From Anaeromyxobacter paludicola (GTDB lineage: Bacteria; Myxococcota; Myxococcia; Myxococcales; Anaeromyxobacteraceae): 64,000 bases of DNA. The position numbers and the translations under genes were made by a program. The stretch lies in the NCBI RefSeq assembly GCF_023169965.1, contig NZ_AP025592.1, forward strand, positions 2,232,001 to 2,296,000, written 5' to 3'. Below the pieces are notes generated by a model. It did not search any database. It saw nothing but the letters and a program-made list of their open reading frames with translations, and was not told the origin of the DNA. Shown here piece by piece: positions 7,571-15,873 of this stretch (the stretch's first letter is position 1; the number at the start of each line of letters is the position of its first letter).

Positions 7571-8346
7571 CGCGCCCCCGGCGGCACCGCGCCCGGGCCG
7601 AGCCCGTGCGGGAACTTCACCTCGGCCTCGCTCGCCCGGACGTAGTGCGGCTCGAGGGCGAAGAGCGCCTGCGGGTCGAAGGGGCGCGCGGCGAGCCGCT
7701 CCGCCGCGAGCCGCAGCACCGACAGGGCCGACGGCGCCGCCCGGACGCGCGACAGGGCCGGGAAGGCGGCCGAGAAGACGGCGTCGTAGGTGGCGTAGCC
7801 CTCCCCCACCCCGCAGGCCTCCCCCGACGGCGCGAGCTCGGCCACCCGGCCGCAGAGCGCGGCGGGCGGGAGCGCCGCCTCGGGCGCGATCGGCTCCACC
7901 CGATCCGGCCCCGTCGCCCGGTAGAACCCGGCGTACACCTCGCCCTTCTTCGCGTCGAAGAGCGGCACGAGGAGCGCGCCCGGCGGCGCGAACGGCGCGG
8001 CGTCGAGCGCGAGCGCGGCGAGGCTGGAGGCGCCGGCGATGGGGCGGCGCGCCGCGTAGGCGAGCCCCTTCCACGTGGCGAGCCCGATCCGCAGCCCGGT
8101 GAACGAGCCCGGGCCGATGCCGACGGCGTACCCCTCCACCTCGGCGAGCCTCCGCCCGGCGCGGGCCAGGAGCTCGAGCAGCGCCGCCGGGAGCCGCGCC
8201 CCGTGGCCGCCCGCCGGGGCGCCGGCGCCGGAGCGGGGGGCGGCGCGCTCGTCGTGCTCCGCGAGCACGCGGACGCCGTCCGGCTCCACGAGCCCGAGGG
8301 CGACCGAGAGGTTGAGGGTGGCGGTGTCTACGGCGGCGACCAGCAT
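7567..8346 (-). CDS. tsaB: tRNA threonylcarbamoyladenosine synthesis protein TsaB
   Basis: A 259-residue ASKHA-fold protein of the TsaB/YeaZ family, the scaffold that pairs with TsaD in making t6A at position 37 of ANN-decoding tRNAs. The N-terminus AAVDTATLNLSVAL and the segment VGIGPGSFTGLRIGLATWKGLAYA are diagnostic. LFDAKKGEVYAGFY follows, as in other TsaB proteins. A Gly/Ala/Arg-rich insert (residues about 33-50) and a long tail make it slightly longer than E. coli TsaB. Stop and start overlap by 4 nt with the downstream protease gene. The rseP gene ends 11 bases upstream, consistent with one operon. Confidence 0.93.
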   Translation of the reverse strand: MLVAAVDTATLNLSVALGLVEPDGVRVLAEHDERAAPRSGAGAPAGGHGARLPAALLELLARAGRRLAEVEGYAVGIGPGSFTGLRIGLATWKGLAYAARRPIAGASSLAALALDAAPFAPPGALLVPLFDAKKGEVYAGFYRATGPDRVEPIAPEAALPPAALCGRVAELAPSGEACGVGEGYATYDAVFSAAFPALSRVRAAPSALSVLRLAAERLAARPFDPQALFALEPHYVRASEAEVKFPHGLGPGAVPPGAR

Positions 8347-8357
8347 GGCCCCGGTGC

Positions 8358-10031
8358 TTACCCCATCAGCCGCATGATGTCGTTCTTGAACACGGCGATC
8401 ATGAGCATGGCCAGCAGGACGATCCCGACCAGGTTGGCGATCTCGCGGGCCCGCACGCTGATCCGGCGGCGCGTCACCGCCTCCACGAGGCAGGTCATGA
8501 TGTGCCCGCCGTCGAGCACCGGGATCGGCAGGAGGTTCATGAGCCCGAGGTTCACGCTGATGAGCGCCATCTTGAAGAGGAAGCTCTCGATCCCCTCCTG
8601 CGCCGCCTGCGCGGCGATGGAGAAGAGCATGATGGGCCCGCCCACGGTCTTGAAGCTGATCTGGCCTTGCACGATGCGGGCGATCCCGAGCACGGTCACC
8701 CGCACCACCTCGCCGAGGTGCGAGGCGGCGTTGCCGGCCGCCTCGCCCGGGCCGATCCGGATGCGGACCTGCTCGGCCAGCAGCGCGTTCGGGTCGGGGA
8801 GCTGGAGCTGCTCCGGCTGGAACCCGAGCACGACCCGCTTCTGCCGCTCGCGGGTGAGCTCGTCCACGTAGCTCTGCTCCTGGGGCTCGAGGGTGACGCT
8901 GCGGCCCCCGGCCAGGTCCACCTTCACCGCAACGCCCGCCTTGAACTCGCCGGCGAGGGCGTTGAGGTCGCGGTAGGAGTGGATGGGCTTCCCGTTCACC
9001 GCCACGATGGCGTCGCCGCGGCGCAGCCCCGCCCGCGCGGCCGGGCCGCCCGCCGCCACGCCGCCCACGAAGGCCGCCACCGACGGGTCCGCCAGGGTGA
9101 AGGACGGCTTGCCGCCGGCGCAGCTCGGCACCTGGGCCAGCTGCAGCGTGGCGTGGCGCGCGAGCGGCGCGCCGGGATCGTCCGCGGGCGCGCGGCGCAC
9201 GAGGAGGTCCACCGGGCGGCAGGCGGCCGACGCGAGCGCGGCCTCGAGATCGCCGGCGTGCGCCACCGGGGCGCCGTTCACGCGGGTGACGAGGTCGAAG
9301 GGGCGCAGGCCGTCGGCGGCGCCGGGGACCACCGGCGCCACCACGGCCGGAGGGTAGGCCGGCGAGACGCCGATCACGCCGCGCGTGGTCACCTCGATCG
9401 GGTTCTGCTCCTGCTCGCGGTCGGGCGTGATGGTGAGGTCGAAGCGGCGGTCGCCGCGCTGCACCTCGAAGCGGAGCGGCTCGCCGCCGTGCGGGGAGAC
9501 GAGGTCGCGCAGGTCGGCGAAGTAGCGGACCGGCTGCGGCCCCTCGGGCCCGGTGGCGGTGACGCTGAGGATGCGATCGCCGGGCCGGAGGCCCGCCGCC
9601 TGGGCCGGCAGGCCCGGCGTGACCGTGCCCACCATCGGGCCCGGCGCGAGCTTGCCGTTCTGGCCGAGGGACATGGCCAGGTAGAGGAAGAACGGGAACA
9701 CCAGGTTCATGCCCGGGCCGGCGGCGGCGATGATGAAGCGGCGCCAGGGCTTCTGCTCGAGGAACCCGCGGCCCACGTCCTCCGGCGCGACCTCCTCGTG
9801 CGGATCGTCGCCGGCCATCTTCACGTACCCGCCGAGCGGCAGGAGCGCGAGCTGGTACTCGGTCTCGCCGCGCACGAGCCCGAAGAGCTTCGGCCCGAAG
9901 CCGACGGAGAAGCGGAGGACCTTCACCCCGAGGAGCTTCGCCGCCAGGAAGTGTCCCAGCTCGTGGACGAAGATGAGCCCGCCGAGCAGGAGCACGATCG
10001 AGCCGATCTTCAGGAGGAGGTCGGAGGCCAT
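8358..10031 (-). CDS. rseP: RIP metalloprotease RseP
   Basis: A 557-residue inner-membrane site-2 protease. HELGH (about residues 23-27) lies in the first membrane helix and NLLPIPVLDGGHI near the C-terminus supplies the second zinc ligand. Two PDZ domains lie between (one around APGPMVGTVTPGLPAQAAGLRPGD, the other around VAAGGPAARAGLRRGDAIVAVNG). In E. coli this enzyme cleaves anti-sigma factor RseA. Its target here is not known. The RBS is GAGG about five bases before ATG 10031. It belongs to the classic uppS-cdsA-dxr-rseP cluster. It is about 100 residues longer than E. coli RseP, mainly in the PDZ region. Confidence 0.95.
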   Translation of the reverse strand: MASDLLLKIGSIVLLLGGLIFVHELGHFLAAKLLGVKVLRFSVGFGPKLFGLVRGETEYQLALLPLGGYVKMAGDDPHEEVAPEDVGRGFLEQKPWRRFIIAAAGPGMNLVFPFFLYLAMSLGQNGKLAPGPMVGTVTPGLPAQAAGLRPGDRILSVTATGPEGPQPVRYFADLRDLVSPHGGEPLRFEVQRGDRRFDLTITPDREQEQNPIEVTTRGVIGVSPAYPPAVVAPVVPGAADGLRPFDLVTRVNGAPVAHAGDLEAALASAACRPVDLLVRRAPADDPGAPLARHATLQLAQVPSCAGGKPSFTLADPSVAAFVGGVAAGGPAARAGLRRGDAIVAVNGKPIHSYRDLNALAGEFKAGVAVKVDLAGGRSVTLEPQEQSYVDELTRERQKRVVLGFQPEQLQLPDPNALLAEQVRIRIGPGEAAGNAASHLGEVVRVTVLGIARIVQGQISFKTVGGPIMLFSIAAQAAQEGIESFLFKMALISVNLGLMNLLPIPVLDGGHIMTCLVEAVTRRRISVRAREIANLVGIVLLAMLMIAVFKNDIMRLMG

Positions 10032-10166
10032 CAGTACCTCGTACGGGGCAAAATCTGGACCAGAGCGCTCGGTCTTATACCGCCGCCCCGTCGGACGCGC
10101 AGCCAGCCTGCCCGGTTCGGCGGCGGGCCGATAGACCCGAACGGGTCTGAGGTGGCGGGAGCGACG
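10032..10166. other. Gap between dxr and rseP
   Basis: 135 bases with no coding potential that I can support. It probably holds the rseP leader, because rseP has its own RBS. No terminator or repeat was seen. Confidence 0.4.
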
Positions 10167-11315
10167 CTAGAGCCCGACCCGGCGCTCGACCGCGCGACGG
10201 CCCGCGTCGCTCGCCGCGAGGGCCTGGGCGATGGAGGTCACCTTCTCCGGAACGTGCGCGTCGAGGACGTCGGCGCAGAGGTCGGCGATGTCGGTGAAGC
10301 GGCACTTGCCGGCGAGGAAGGCAGCCACCGCTCCCTCGTCGGCGCCGGAGAGCGCCGCCGGGGCGGTGCCGCCGAGCTCGAGGGCGCGGTAGGCGAGCGT
10401 GAAGGCGGGGAAGCGGGCCGCGTCGGGCGTCTCGAACTGGAGCTGGCCGAGCCGCGTGAGATCGAGCGGGGGCAGGTCGAGCGGGAGCCGGTCGGGCCAG
10501 GCGAGCGCGTAGCTGATCGGGCCGCGCATGTCCGAGACGCCGAGCTGCGCCACCACCGAGCCGTCGATGTACTCGACCATCGAGTGCACGATCGACTGCG
10601 GATGGACGAGGATGTCGATGCGCCGCGGGTCCACGTCGAAGAGCCAGCGGGCCTCGATCACCTCGAGCCCCTTGTTCATGAGCGTGGCGGAGTCCACGGT
10701 GATCTTGGCGCCCATCGACCAGTTGGGGTGCTTGAGCGCGCGGGCCGGGGTGACCTCCGGCAGCTCGGCCTGCGGCACCGCGCGGAGCGGCCCGCCGGAG
10801 GCGGTGAGGATGAGCCGACGCACCTCCGGCCGGTTGTGGCCGGCGAGCGACTGGAAGATGGCGCTGTGCTCGGAGTCCACCGGCAGGATGGGCACGCCGT
10901 GGCGGGCCGCCTCGCCCATGAGCAGCTCGCCCGCGAGGACCATCGACTCCTTGTTCGCGAGCCCGACCGGCTTCCTCGCCCGCACCGCCGCGGCGGTGGA
11001 GTGGAGCCCGGCGCCGCCGGAGATGGCCGCGAGCACGAAGTCGGCCTCGGGGAGCGAGGCCACCGCCTCCGAGCCGGCGTCGCCCACCAGGATCTCGACC
11101 GCGCCGCCGACGAGGGCCGCCAGCCCCCGGGCCGCCTCGTCGCTCGCCACCGACACGACCCGCGGACGGAACCGGCGCACCTGCTCGGCGAGGACGGCGA
11201 CGTTCCGCCCGGCCGCGAGCCCCACCACCTCGAACTGCTCCGGGAAGCGGGAGACGACGTCCAGCGCCTGGACGCCGATCGAGCCGGTAGAGCCGCAGAT
11301 GGAGACGCGCTTCAT
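10167..11315 (-). CDS. dxr: 1-deoxy-D-xylulose 5-phosphate reductoisomerase
   Basis: A 382-residue enzyme of the MEP pathway that converts DXP to MEP with NADPH, committing carbon to isoprenoids. The N-terminal NADPH motif is SICGSTGSIGVQALDV. The family motif LANKESMVLAG, the metal and substrate residues PVDSEHSAIFQ, and TASGGPLR, HPNWSMGAKITVDSATLMNKGLEVIEA are all intact. It lies 11 bases after cdsA and is part of the lipid precursor operon with uppS, whose product uses isopentenyl units. Confidence 0.96.
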   Translation of the reverse strand: MKRVSICGSTGSIGVQALDVVSRFPEQFEVVGLAAGRNVAVLAEQVRRFRPRVVSVASDEAARGLAALVGGAVEILVGDAGSEAVASLPEADFVLAAISGGAGLHSTAAAVRARKPVGLANKESMVLAGELLMGEAARHGVPILPVDSEHSAIFQSLAGHNRPEVRRLILTASGGPLRAVPQAELPEVTPARALKHPNWSMGAKITVDSATLMNKGLEVIEARWLFDVDPRRIDILVHPQSIVHSMVEYIDGSVVAQLGVSDMRGPISYALAWPDRLPLDLPPLDLTRLGQLQFETPDAARFPAFTLAYRALELGGTAPAALSGADEGAVAAFLAGKCRFTDIADLCADVLDAHVPEKVTSIAQALAASDAGRRAVERRVGL

Positions 11316-11326
11316 GGCGCGGGAGC

Positions 11327-12166
11327 CTACCGCAACCAGGCGGCGAAGGCGTAGATCCAGGGCGCCACGAACAGGAGGGCGTCGATGCGATCGAGGAGCC
11401 CGCCGTGGCCCGGGATGAGCTTCCCCGAGTCCTTGATGCCGGCCGCCCGCTTGAGGAGCGACTCGGCGAGATCCCCCGCCGGCCCCAGCAGGGCGCCGCC
11501 GAGCCCGAGCACGACGCAGCCGAGCGGCGTGATCTCCGGCGCGAGGAACGGGAGCTTCGCCAGGAAGGCCGTGAGCACGCTGCCCACCACGCCCCCGGCG
11601 TAGCCCTCCCAGGTCTTCTTGGGGCTCACCCGCGGGTACATGGGGTGCTTCCCGAAGGCGCGCCCGGCGAAGTAGGCGAAGGTGTCGTTCCCCCAGGTCA
11701 CCACGAAGGCGAGGATGACCCAGGGCCAGCCGAAGCGGAGCCGGAGCGCCACCAGCGTGGCGAGGAGCAGGCCGCAGTAGAGCCAGGCGAGCGTCACCGC
11801 CGAGATGGCGCGCGGCGCCTCCTCCAGCGGCCGGTCCCGGAAGGTGTTGAGCGCCATCACCAGCACGAGGGCGAAGGCGAGCCCGATGCCGGCGCCGGCC
11901 GGGAAGAGCATCGGCCCGCCCTGCGCCGCCTCGCAGGCGCGCCAGGCGGCGAGGGGGATGGCGCCGGCGACGGCCACGCCGAACGCCTCGGCGGCGCCCA
12001 CCCTCGGCGCGAGCATGCCGACGAGCTCCCAGGCGGCGAGCCCGGCCGCCCCCGCGGCCAGGAGCGCGAAGGGGAGCCCGCCCACCACGGTGAGCGCCAC
12101 CGCGCTCGGGAACAGGAGGAGCGCCGAGACGACGCGCAGGGCGAGGTTCCGGTTCTTCTCGTTCAT
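11327..12166 (-). CDS. cdsA: Phosphatidate cytidylyltransferase
   Basis: A 279-residue integral membrane enzyme that makes CDP-diacylglycerol from CTP and phosphatidic acid for phospholipid synthesis. Around eight hydrophobic helices are visible. The C-terminal family signature is complete (LLKRAAGIKDSGKLIPGHGG followed by LLDRIDAL), preceded by KKTWEGYAGG. Its start overlaps the uppS stop by 4 nt (ATGA), so translation is coupled. Confidence 0.95.
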   Translation of the reverse strand: MNEKNRNLALRVVSALLLFPSAVALTVVGGLPFALLAAGAAGLAAWELVGMLAPRVGAAEAFGVAVAGAIPLAAWRACEAAQGGPMLFPAGAGIGLAFALVLVMALNTFRDRPLEEAPRAISAVTLAWLYCGLLLATLVALRLRFGWPWVILAFVVTWGNDTFAYFAGRAFGKHPMYPRVSPKKTWEGYAGGVVGSVLTAFLAKLPFLAPEITPLGCVVLGLGGALLGPAGDLAESLLKRAAGIKDSGKLIPGHGGLLDRIDALLFVAPWIYAFAAWLR

Positions 12167-12936
12167 GGCCCTCGCGCGCCCTCGGCGAGCTGCGCGCCGG
12201 TGAGGCCGAAGCGGCGCTCGCGGGTCTGGAAGTCGCCCACGGCCTGCAGGAGCGCCAGCTCGCGGAAGTCCGGCCAGAGGATGTCGCTGAAGGAGAGCTC
12301 GGCGTAGGCGCACTGCCAGAGCAGGAAGTTCGAGATGCGCCGCTCGCCGCTGGTGCGCACGAGGAGGTCGAGCGGGGGGAGCCGGGCGTCGCTCGTCCAG
12401 AGCTCGCGCTCGAGCGCCTCCTCGGTGATGCCCTCGGGGCCGCCGCCGCGCCGCGCGAGCCGCTGGGCGGCCTGCACGATCTCCTCGCGGCCGCCGTACG
12501 AGAGCGCGAGGGTGAGGGCCATGCCGCCGTTGCCCCGCGAGTCGGCGCGGAGCCGTTCGAGCCGCTCGCGCACGAAGGAGGGGAGCCGGTCGAGGTCGCC
12601 AACCGCCTCGAGCCGGATGGCGTTGTCCATGATCTCGGCCCGCTCGGAGTCGAGGTACTCGGCGAGGAGCTGCATGAGCCCGCCCACCTCCTCGTCCGGG
12701 CGAGCCCAGTTCTGGGCGCTGAAGGCGTAGAGGGTGAGCGCCTCGACGCCCAGGCTGCGCGCCTCGCGGGTAACGGCGCGGACCGCCTCCGAGCCGGCGC
12801 GGTGGCCCTCCAGCCGGGGCAGTCCGCGCAGCTCGGCCCAGCGGCCGTTGCCGTCCATGATGATCGCGACGTGCCGCGGGAGGGGGCTCCTGCGGACCCT
12901 GTCCCGGAGCTCGTCGATGAGGGCCTTTTCCGACAC
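12163..12936 (-). CDS. uppS: Isoprenyl (undecaprenyl) diphosphate synthase
   Basis: A 257-residue cis-prenyltransferase that makes the C55 carrier lipid for peptidoglycan and O-antigen. The diagnostic N-terminal sequence IIMDGNGRWAE (Asp for pyrophosphate-Mg), LTLYAFSAQNWARP, ALSYGGREEI and the C-terminal RTSGERRISNFLLWQ with YAELSF are present. The start is GTG 12936, and a TATAAG hexamer begins exactly 12 bases upstream of it, so the transcript is probably leaderless. Divergent from the kinase gene. Confidence 0.95.
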   Translation of the reverse strand: MSEKALIDELRDRVRRSPLPRHVAIIMDGNGRWAELRGLPRLEGHRAGSEAVRAVTREARSLGVEALTLYAFSAQNWARPDEEVGGLMQLLAEYLDSERAEIMDNAIRLEAVGDLDRLPSFVRERLERLRADSRGNGGMALTLALSYGGREEIVQAAQRLARRGGGPEGITEEALERELWTSDARLPPLDLLVRTSGERRISNFLLWQCAYAELSFSDILWPDFRELALLQAVGDFQTRERRFGLTGAQLAEGARGP

Positions 12937-12942
12937 GGGCGG

Positions 12943-12948
12943 CTTATA
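12943..12948 (-). promoter_or_regulatory. uppS operon -10 box (leaderless start)
   Basis: TATAAG on the minus strand ends seven bases before the GTG start at 12936, which places +1 at or next to the start codon. There is no Shine-Dalgarno sequence. The -35 region is weak. Confidence 0.5.
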
Positions 12949-12982
12949 GCACGGTCGAAGCGACCGGTCCCCGCCGAGTCGT

Positions 12983-13012
12983 TTGACCGCGGGAGCGCGC
13001 GACTCTTATGCT
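12983..13012 (+). promoter_or_regulatory. Kinase gene promoter
   Basis: TTGACC (12983-12988), an 18-base spacer and TATGCT (13007-13012). The predicted +1 coincides with the GTG at 13019. This decides the start: an in-frame TTG at 12983 is the -35 box itself and cannot be the initiation codon. Confidence 0.6.
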
Positions 13013-13018
13013 CTCGGG

Positions 13019-14143
13019 GTGCCCCCCCGCAGCGTCGGCCCCTACCAGATCTTCTCGGTCATCGGCCGGGGGGGGATCGGCACCGTCTACCTGGGCCGCA
13101 AGCACGACACCGGGCAGGCGGTGGCGGTGAAGCTGCTCGGCCCCTCCCCCGCGGTGGACGCCCTGGCGGCCCGCCGGCTGGCGCGGGAGTACGAGGTGCT
13201 CCTCACCCTCGACCACCCGAACGTGGTCCACGTGCTCGACGCCGGCGTGGCCGAGGGCTACTCGTTCGTCGCCATGGAGCTGGTGGAGGGGCTCGATCTC
13301 CGCAGCTACCTCTCGACCTCCATCGACGAGCCCGCCGGGGAGAAGGCGGCCGCGGGCGCGACCCCGGGATGCGCCGAGGAGGGCTTCGACGTCCGCTCCC
13401 TGCTGGGCGAGCCCGACACCGAGAGCCTCGAGCCGCCCGGCGGCTACGAGCGCGGCCCGGACGCCATCCGGGCCTTCGCCGCGGTGATCGGCGAGCCGGA
13501 GACCGAGACCGTCACCCGCAGCGGCCTGCCCTCCTTCTCGACCGGCGACCCGCCCTGGCCCGAGGCGCCGCGGACCGAGCCGCGGCCGCTCGACGCCCGC
13601 GGCGCCGCCGCCCTCAACCGGCCCACGCGCGTGCGCCGGCTCCGCGAGGCGATGGAGCAGGTCTGCGCGGCGCTCTCCTACGTGCACGCCCACGGGCTCG
13701 TCCACCGGGACCTCAAGCCGGGCAACATCATGGTGGACGACCAGCGCCGGGCCCGGCTCATGGACTTCGGGCTCGTGGCGCTGGTGGACGAGCGCGGCTC
13801 CGCCCACCTCGGCGGCAAGGTGGCGGGGACCTACCGCTACATGTCGCCGGAGCAGGCGCGCGGCGGCGTGGTGGACGCGCGGAGCGACCTCTACAGCCTG
13901 GGCGTCATCCTCTACGAGCTGATCTGCGGCCGGCCGCCCTTCTCCGCCCAGCGCCCCGGCGAGCTCTGGCACGACATCCTGGCCCGGCGCCCGACGCCGG
14001 TGCTGGCGGTCAACCCCGGCGCCGATCCGCGGCTCGCGGCCATCGCCGAGCGGCTCCTCGAGAAGGACCCGGCGCTGCGGTTCCCGTCGGCCGACGCGCT
14101 CCTCGCGGCGCTGCGCGAGGCGTGGCCGGACACGCACCACTAG
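13019..14143 (+). CDS. Ser/Thr protein kinase with a large inter-lobe insert
   Basis: A 374-residue eukaryotic-type (Hanks) kinase with no membrane segment, so cytoplasmic. The Gly loop is GRGGIGTVYLG, the ATP lysine is in AVAVKLL (about K38), the catalytic loop is HRDLKPGN (about 229-236), DFG is in MDFGLVAL, and the activation segment ends GTYRYMSPEQA. Between the N-lobe helices (GLDLRSYL) and the segment RLREAMEQVCAALSYVH lies about 95 extra residues, rich in Pro, Glu and Gly, so Lys-to-HRD distance is nearly twice the normal length. There is no sensor domain after the kinase core. Targets unknown. The gene is divergent from uppS. Confidence 0.9.
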   Translation: MPPRSVGPYQIFSVIGRGGIGTVYLGRKHDTGQAVAVKLLGPSPAVDALAARRLAREYEVLLTLDHPNVVHVLDAGVAEGYSFVAMELVEGLDLRSYLSTSIDEPAGEKAAAGATPGCAEEGFDVRSLLGEPDTESLEPPGGYERGPDAIRAFAAVIGEPETETVTRSGLPSFSTGDPPWPEAPRTEPRPLDARGAAALNRPTRVRRLREAMEQVCAALSYVHAHGLVHRDLKPGNIMVDDQRRARLMDFGLVALVDERGSAHLGGKVAGTYRYMSPEQARGGVVDARSDLYSLGVILYELICGRPPFSAQRPGELWHDILARRPTPVLAVNPGADPRLAAIAERLLEKDPALRFPSADALLAALREAWPDTHH

Positions 14144-14185
14144 CCGCGGCGCCGGGCGTCGGTCCCTTCCGGTAGACTGCGCGCG

Positions 14186-14908
14186 GTGTCGGACCTCCCG
14201 GACAGCGCCCTCGGCTACGCCACCGTGGTGACCGAGTTCTTCCTCGCGCTGCGCGGGACGGGGCTCCTCGTGTCGCCGCTCGACCTCTCGCTCGTGGCCG
14301 AGTGGGAGGCGCGCGGCGTCCCGGTGCCGGTGGTCTGCCGCGGGCTGCGGCGCGCCGCGGAGACCTCGCTCGAGCGGCGCCGCCACGCCGGACCGCTCCG
14401 CTCGATCCGGGCCTGCCGGCAGGCGGTGGAGGACGAGTGGCGGGCCTTCCGCGAGGCCCGGGTCGGCGACGCCCCGGCTCCCGGCGAGGAGGCGCCCGCC
14501 GCCCAGGGCCGGCTCGCGGCCGCCCGGGAGCTCCTCGCCGAGCGGACCCGCGCCGCCGCGCCGCACCTCGCCCAGGCGTACGCCGCGGCGCTCGCGGCGC
14601 TCGCCGCCCCCTCCCTGGCCCTCCCCCGCTGCGCGGGAGAGGGGGAATGCCTCACGGAGCCCGCGGCCACCGGTGACCGGCTCGCGGACACCGAGGCGCT
14701 CATCGCCCGGGCCGACGCGGCGCTCCAGTCCGCCTACCTGCGCGCCCTCCCCCGCGCCGAGCGCGCCGCCCTGGGCCGCCGCTGCGCGCTCGTGGCCGGG
14801 GCGCGGCCGCCCGCGGTCCGGCGCCGCGCCTGGCGCGACACGCTCGCGAGCCACCTCGCCGACCAGCTCCGGGCGGCCGGCCTCGTCCCGCTCCGCGGGT
14901 CGGTGTAG
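14186..14908 (+). CDS. Unknown protein paired with a DnaC-like ATPase
   Basis: A 240-residue protein starting at GTG 14186, with TAGACT 13 bases upstream and no Shine-Dalgarno. It is Ala/Arg/Leu-rich and helical. It starts with a region (SALGYATVVTEFFLALRGTG) followed by a winged-helix-like segment (LVAEWEARGVPVPVVCRGLRRA) of the sort seen in replication accessory proteins, but I do not recognise a family. The centre contains the repeat-encoded peptide APSLALPRCAGEGE. Its stop codon sits inside the -10 box of the downstream helicase-loader gene, 16 bases before that ATG. The context suggests a role in replication restart or DnaB loading, which is only an inference. Confidence 0.7.
   Translation: MSDLPDSALGYATVVTEFFLALRGTGLLVSPLDLSLVAEWEARGVPVPVVCRGLRRAAETSLERRRHAGPLRSIRACRQAVEDEWRAFREARVGDAPAPGEEAPAAQGRLAAARELLAERTRAAAPHLAQAYAAALAALAAPSLALPRCAGEGECLTEPAATGDRLADTEALIARADAALQSAYLRALPRAERAALGRRCALVAGARPPAVRRRAWRDTLASHLADQLRAAGLVPLRGSV
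14607..14647. repeat. Palindromic repeat copy inside an unknown gene
   Basis: CCCCTCCCTGGCCCTCCCCC followed by GCTGCGCGGGAGAGGGGGA, nearly identical to the copies at 16366-16408 and 4361-4403. It is in frame and encodes APSLALPRCAGEGE. Confidence 0.75.
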
Positions 14909-14924
14909 ACTGCGCGCCCTCGCC

Positions 14925-15809
14925 ATGCCCGACCAGCCGAAGAGCTCCTGCCCCCTCTGCGACGGCGCCGGCTACGTGGTGGACCAGGTGCTGGGCTCGA
15001 CCGCCCGCGCCCGCCGCTGCACCTGCCAGAGCGTCTGCCCCCGCTGCAAGGGGACCGGCTACACGCTCGTCCCGTCCGGCGAGACCGCGCTCGCGCAGGA
15101 GTGCGCCTGCCGCCACACCGACGCCCGGCTCGCGATCTTCAACCAGATCGGGATCCCGGCCGCGGTCGCCACCGCCTCCTTCGAGAGCTTCCGCAACTGG
15201 TCGCAGGACCACGCCGCCGCGCGCGCCGTCGCCGAGGACTTCGCCCGCAAGTTCCGGCAGGACCGGCCCACCAAGGGCTTCCTCCTCTACGGCCGCCCCG
15301 GCGCCGGCAAGACCCACCTCCTCGCCGCCACCCTGCGCTACCTCGCGCTCGAGAAGGGGATCGCGAGCCGCTACGTCGAGTTCATGCTGCTCCTCTCCGA
15401 CATGAAGGCCGGCTTCTCGGCCAACCGGAGCCACATGGAGATCCTCGGGCCGCTCATCCGCGTCCCGGTGCTGGTCATCGACGAGCTCGGCAAGGAGCGC
15501 GGCACCGACTGGGAGCGGTCGATGCTCGACGAGCTCATCAGCCGCCGCTTCAACTCCGGCCTCTCCACCCTCTTCGCCACCAACTACTTCATCGAGCGCA
15601 AGGCGCAGAAGCCCGCGCCGGGCACGCGCGTGGACCCCCGCTCGCCCGAGTTCCTGCGCGAGCAGGAGAGCCTCACCCTCTCCGAGCGCGTCGGCGACCG
15701 CATCTACTCGCGCCTCAACGAGATGTGCGCGTTCGTGAAGCTCGACCCCGGCACCGACTTCCGCAAGGACCGGTTCGGCAGCGGCTCGGGCGACAAGAAG
15801 TTCTGGTGA
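14925..15809 (+). CDS. DnaC/IstB-like ATP-binding protein with zinc knuckles
   Basis: A 294-residue AAA+ protein of the DnaC helicase-loader type. The N-terminal 62 residues hold two CXXC...CXC sets (C9, C12, C32, C34, and C38, C41, C60, C62), predicting two zinc sites. The ATPase core follows, with Walker A LLYGRPGAGKTHLL, Walker B VLVIDELGKERG, a sensor region LFATNYF and SERVGDRIYSRLNEM near the arginine finger. The C-terminus is basic. It is not next to a transposase, so helicase loading is more likely than an IstB role. The start ATG 14925 has a TAGACT box at 14906-14911 overlapping the upstream stop codon. Confidence 0.85.
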   Translation: MPDQPKSSCPLCDGAGYVVDQVLGSTARARRCTCQSVCPRCKGTGYTLVPSGETALAQECACRHTDARLAIFNQIGIPAAVATASFESFRNWSQDHAAARAVAEDFARKFRQDRPTKGFLLYGRPGAGKTHLLAATLRYLALEKGIASRYVEFMLLLSDMKAGFSANRSHMEILGPLIRVPVLVIDELGKERGTDWERSMLDELISRRFNSGLSTLFATNYFIERKAQKPAPGTRVDPRSPEFLREQESLTLSERVGDRIYSRLNEMCAFVKLDPGTDFRKDRFGSGSGDKKFW

Positions 15810-15873
15810 GCGGGCGCGGGGACGGCCCCGGCCCGGTGCGGCGCCGCCCCGGCGCGGCGGCTATCCGAGCAGG

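Noticed and set aside
12983-13018. TTG at 12983 as the start of the protein kinase
   Set aside because: That TTG is part of the TTGACC -35 box; the predicted +1 falls on GTG 13019, and the first 12 residues would add nothing to the kinase fold.
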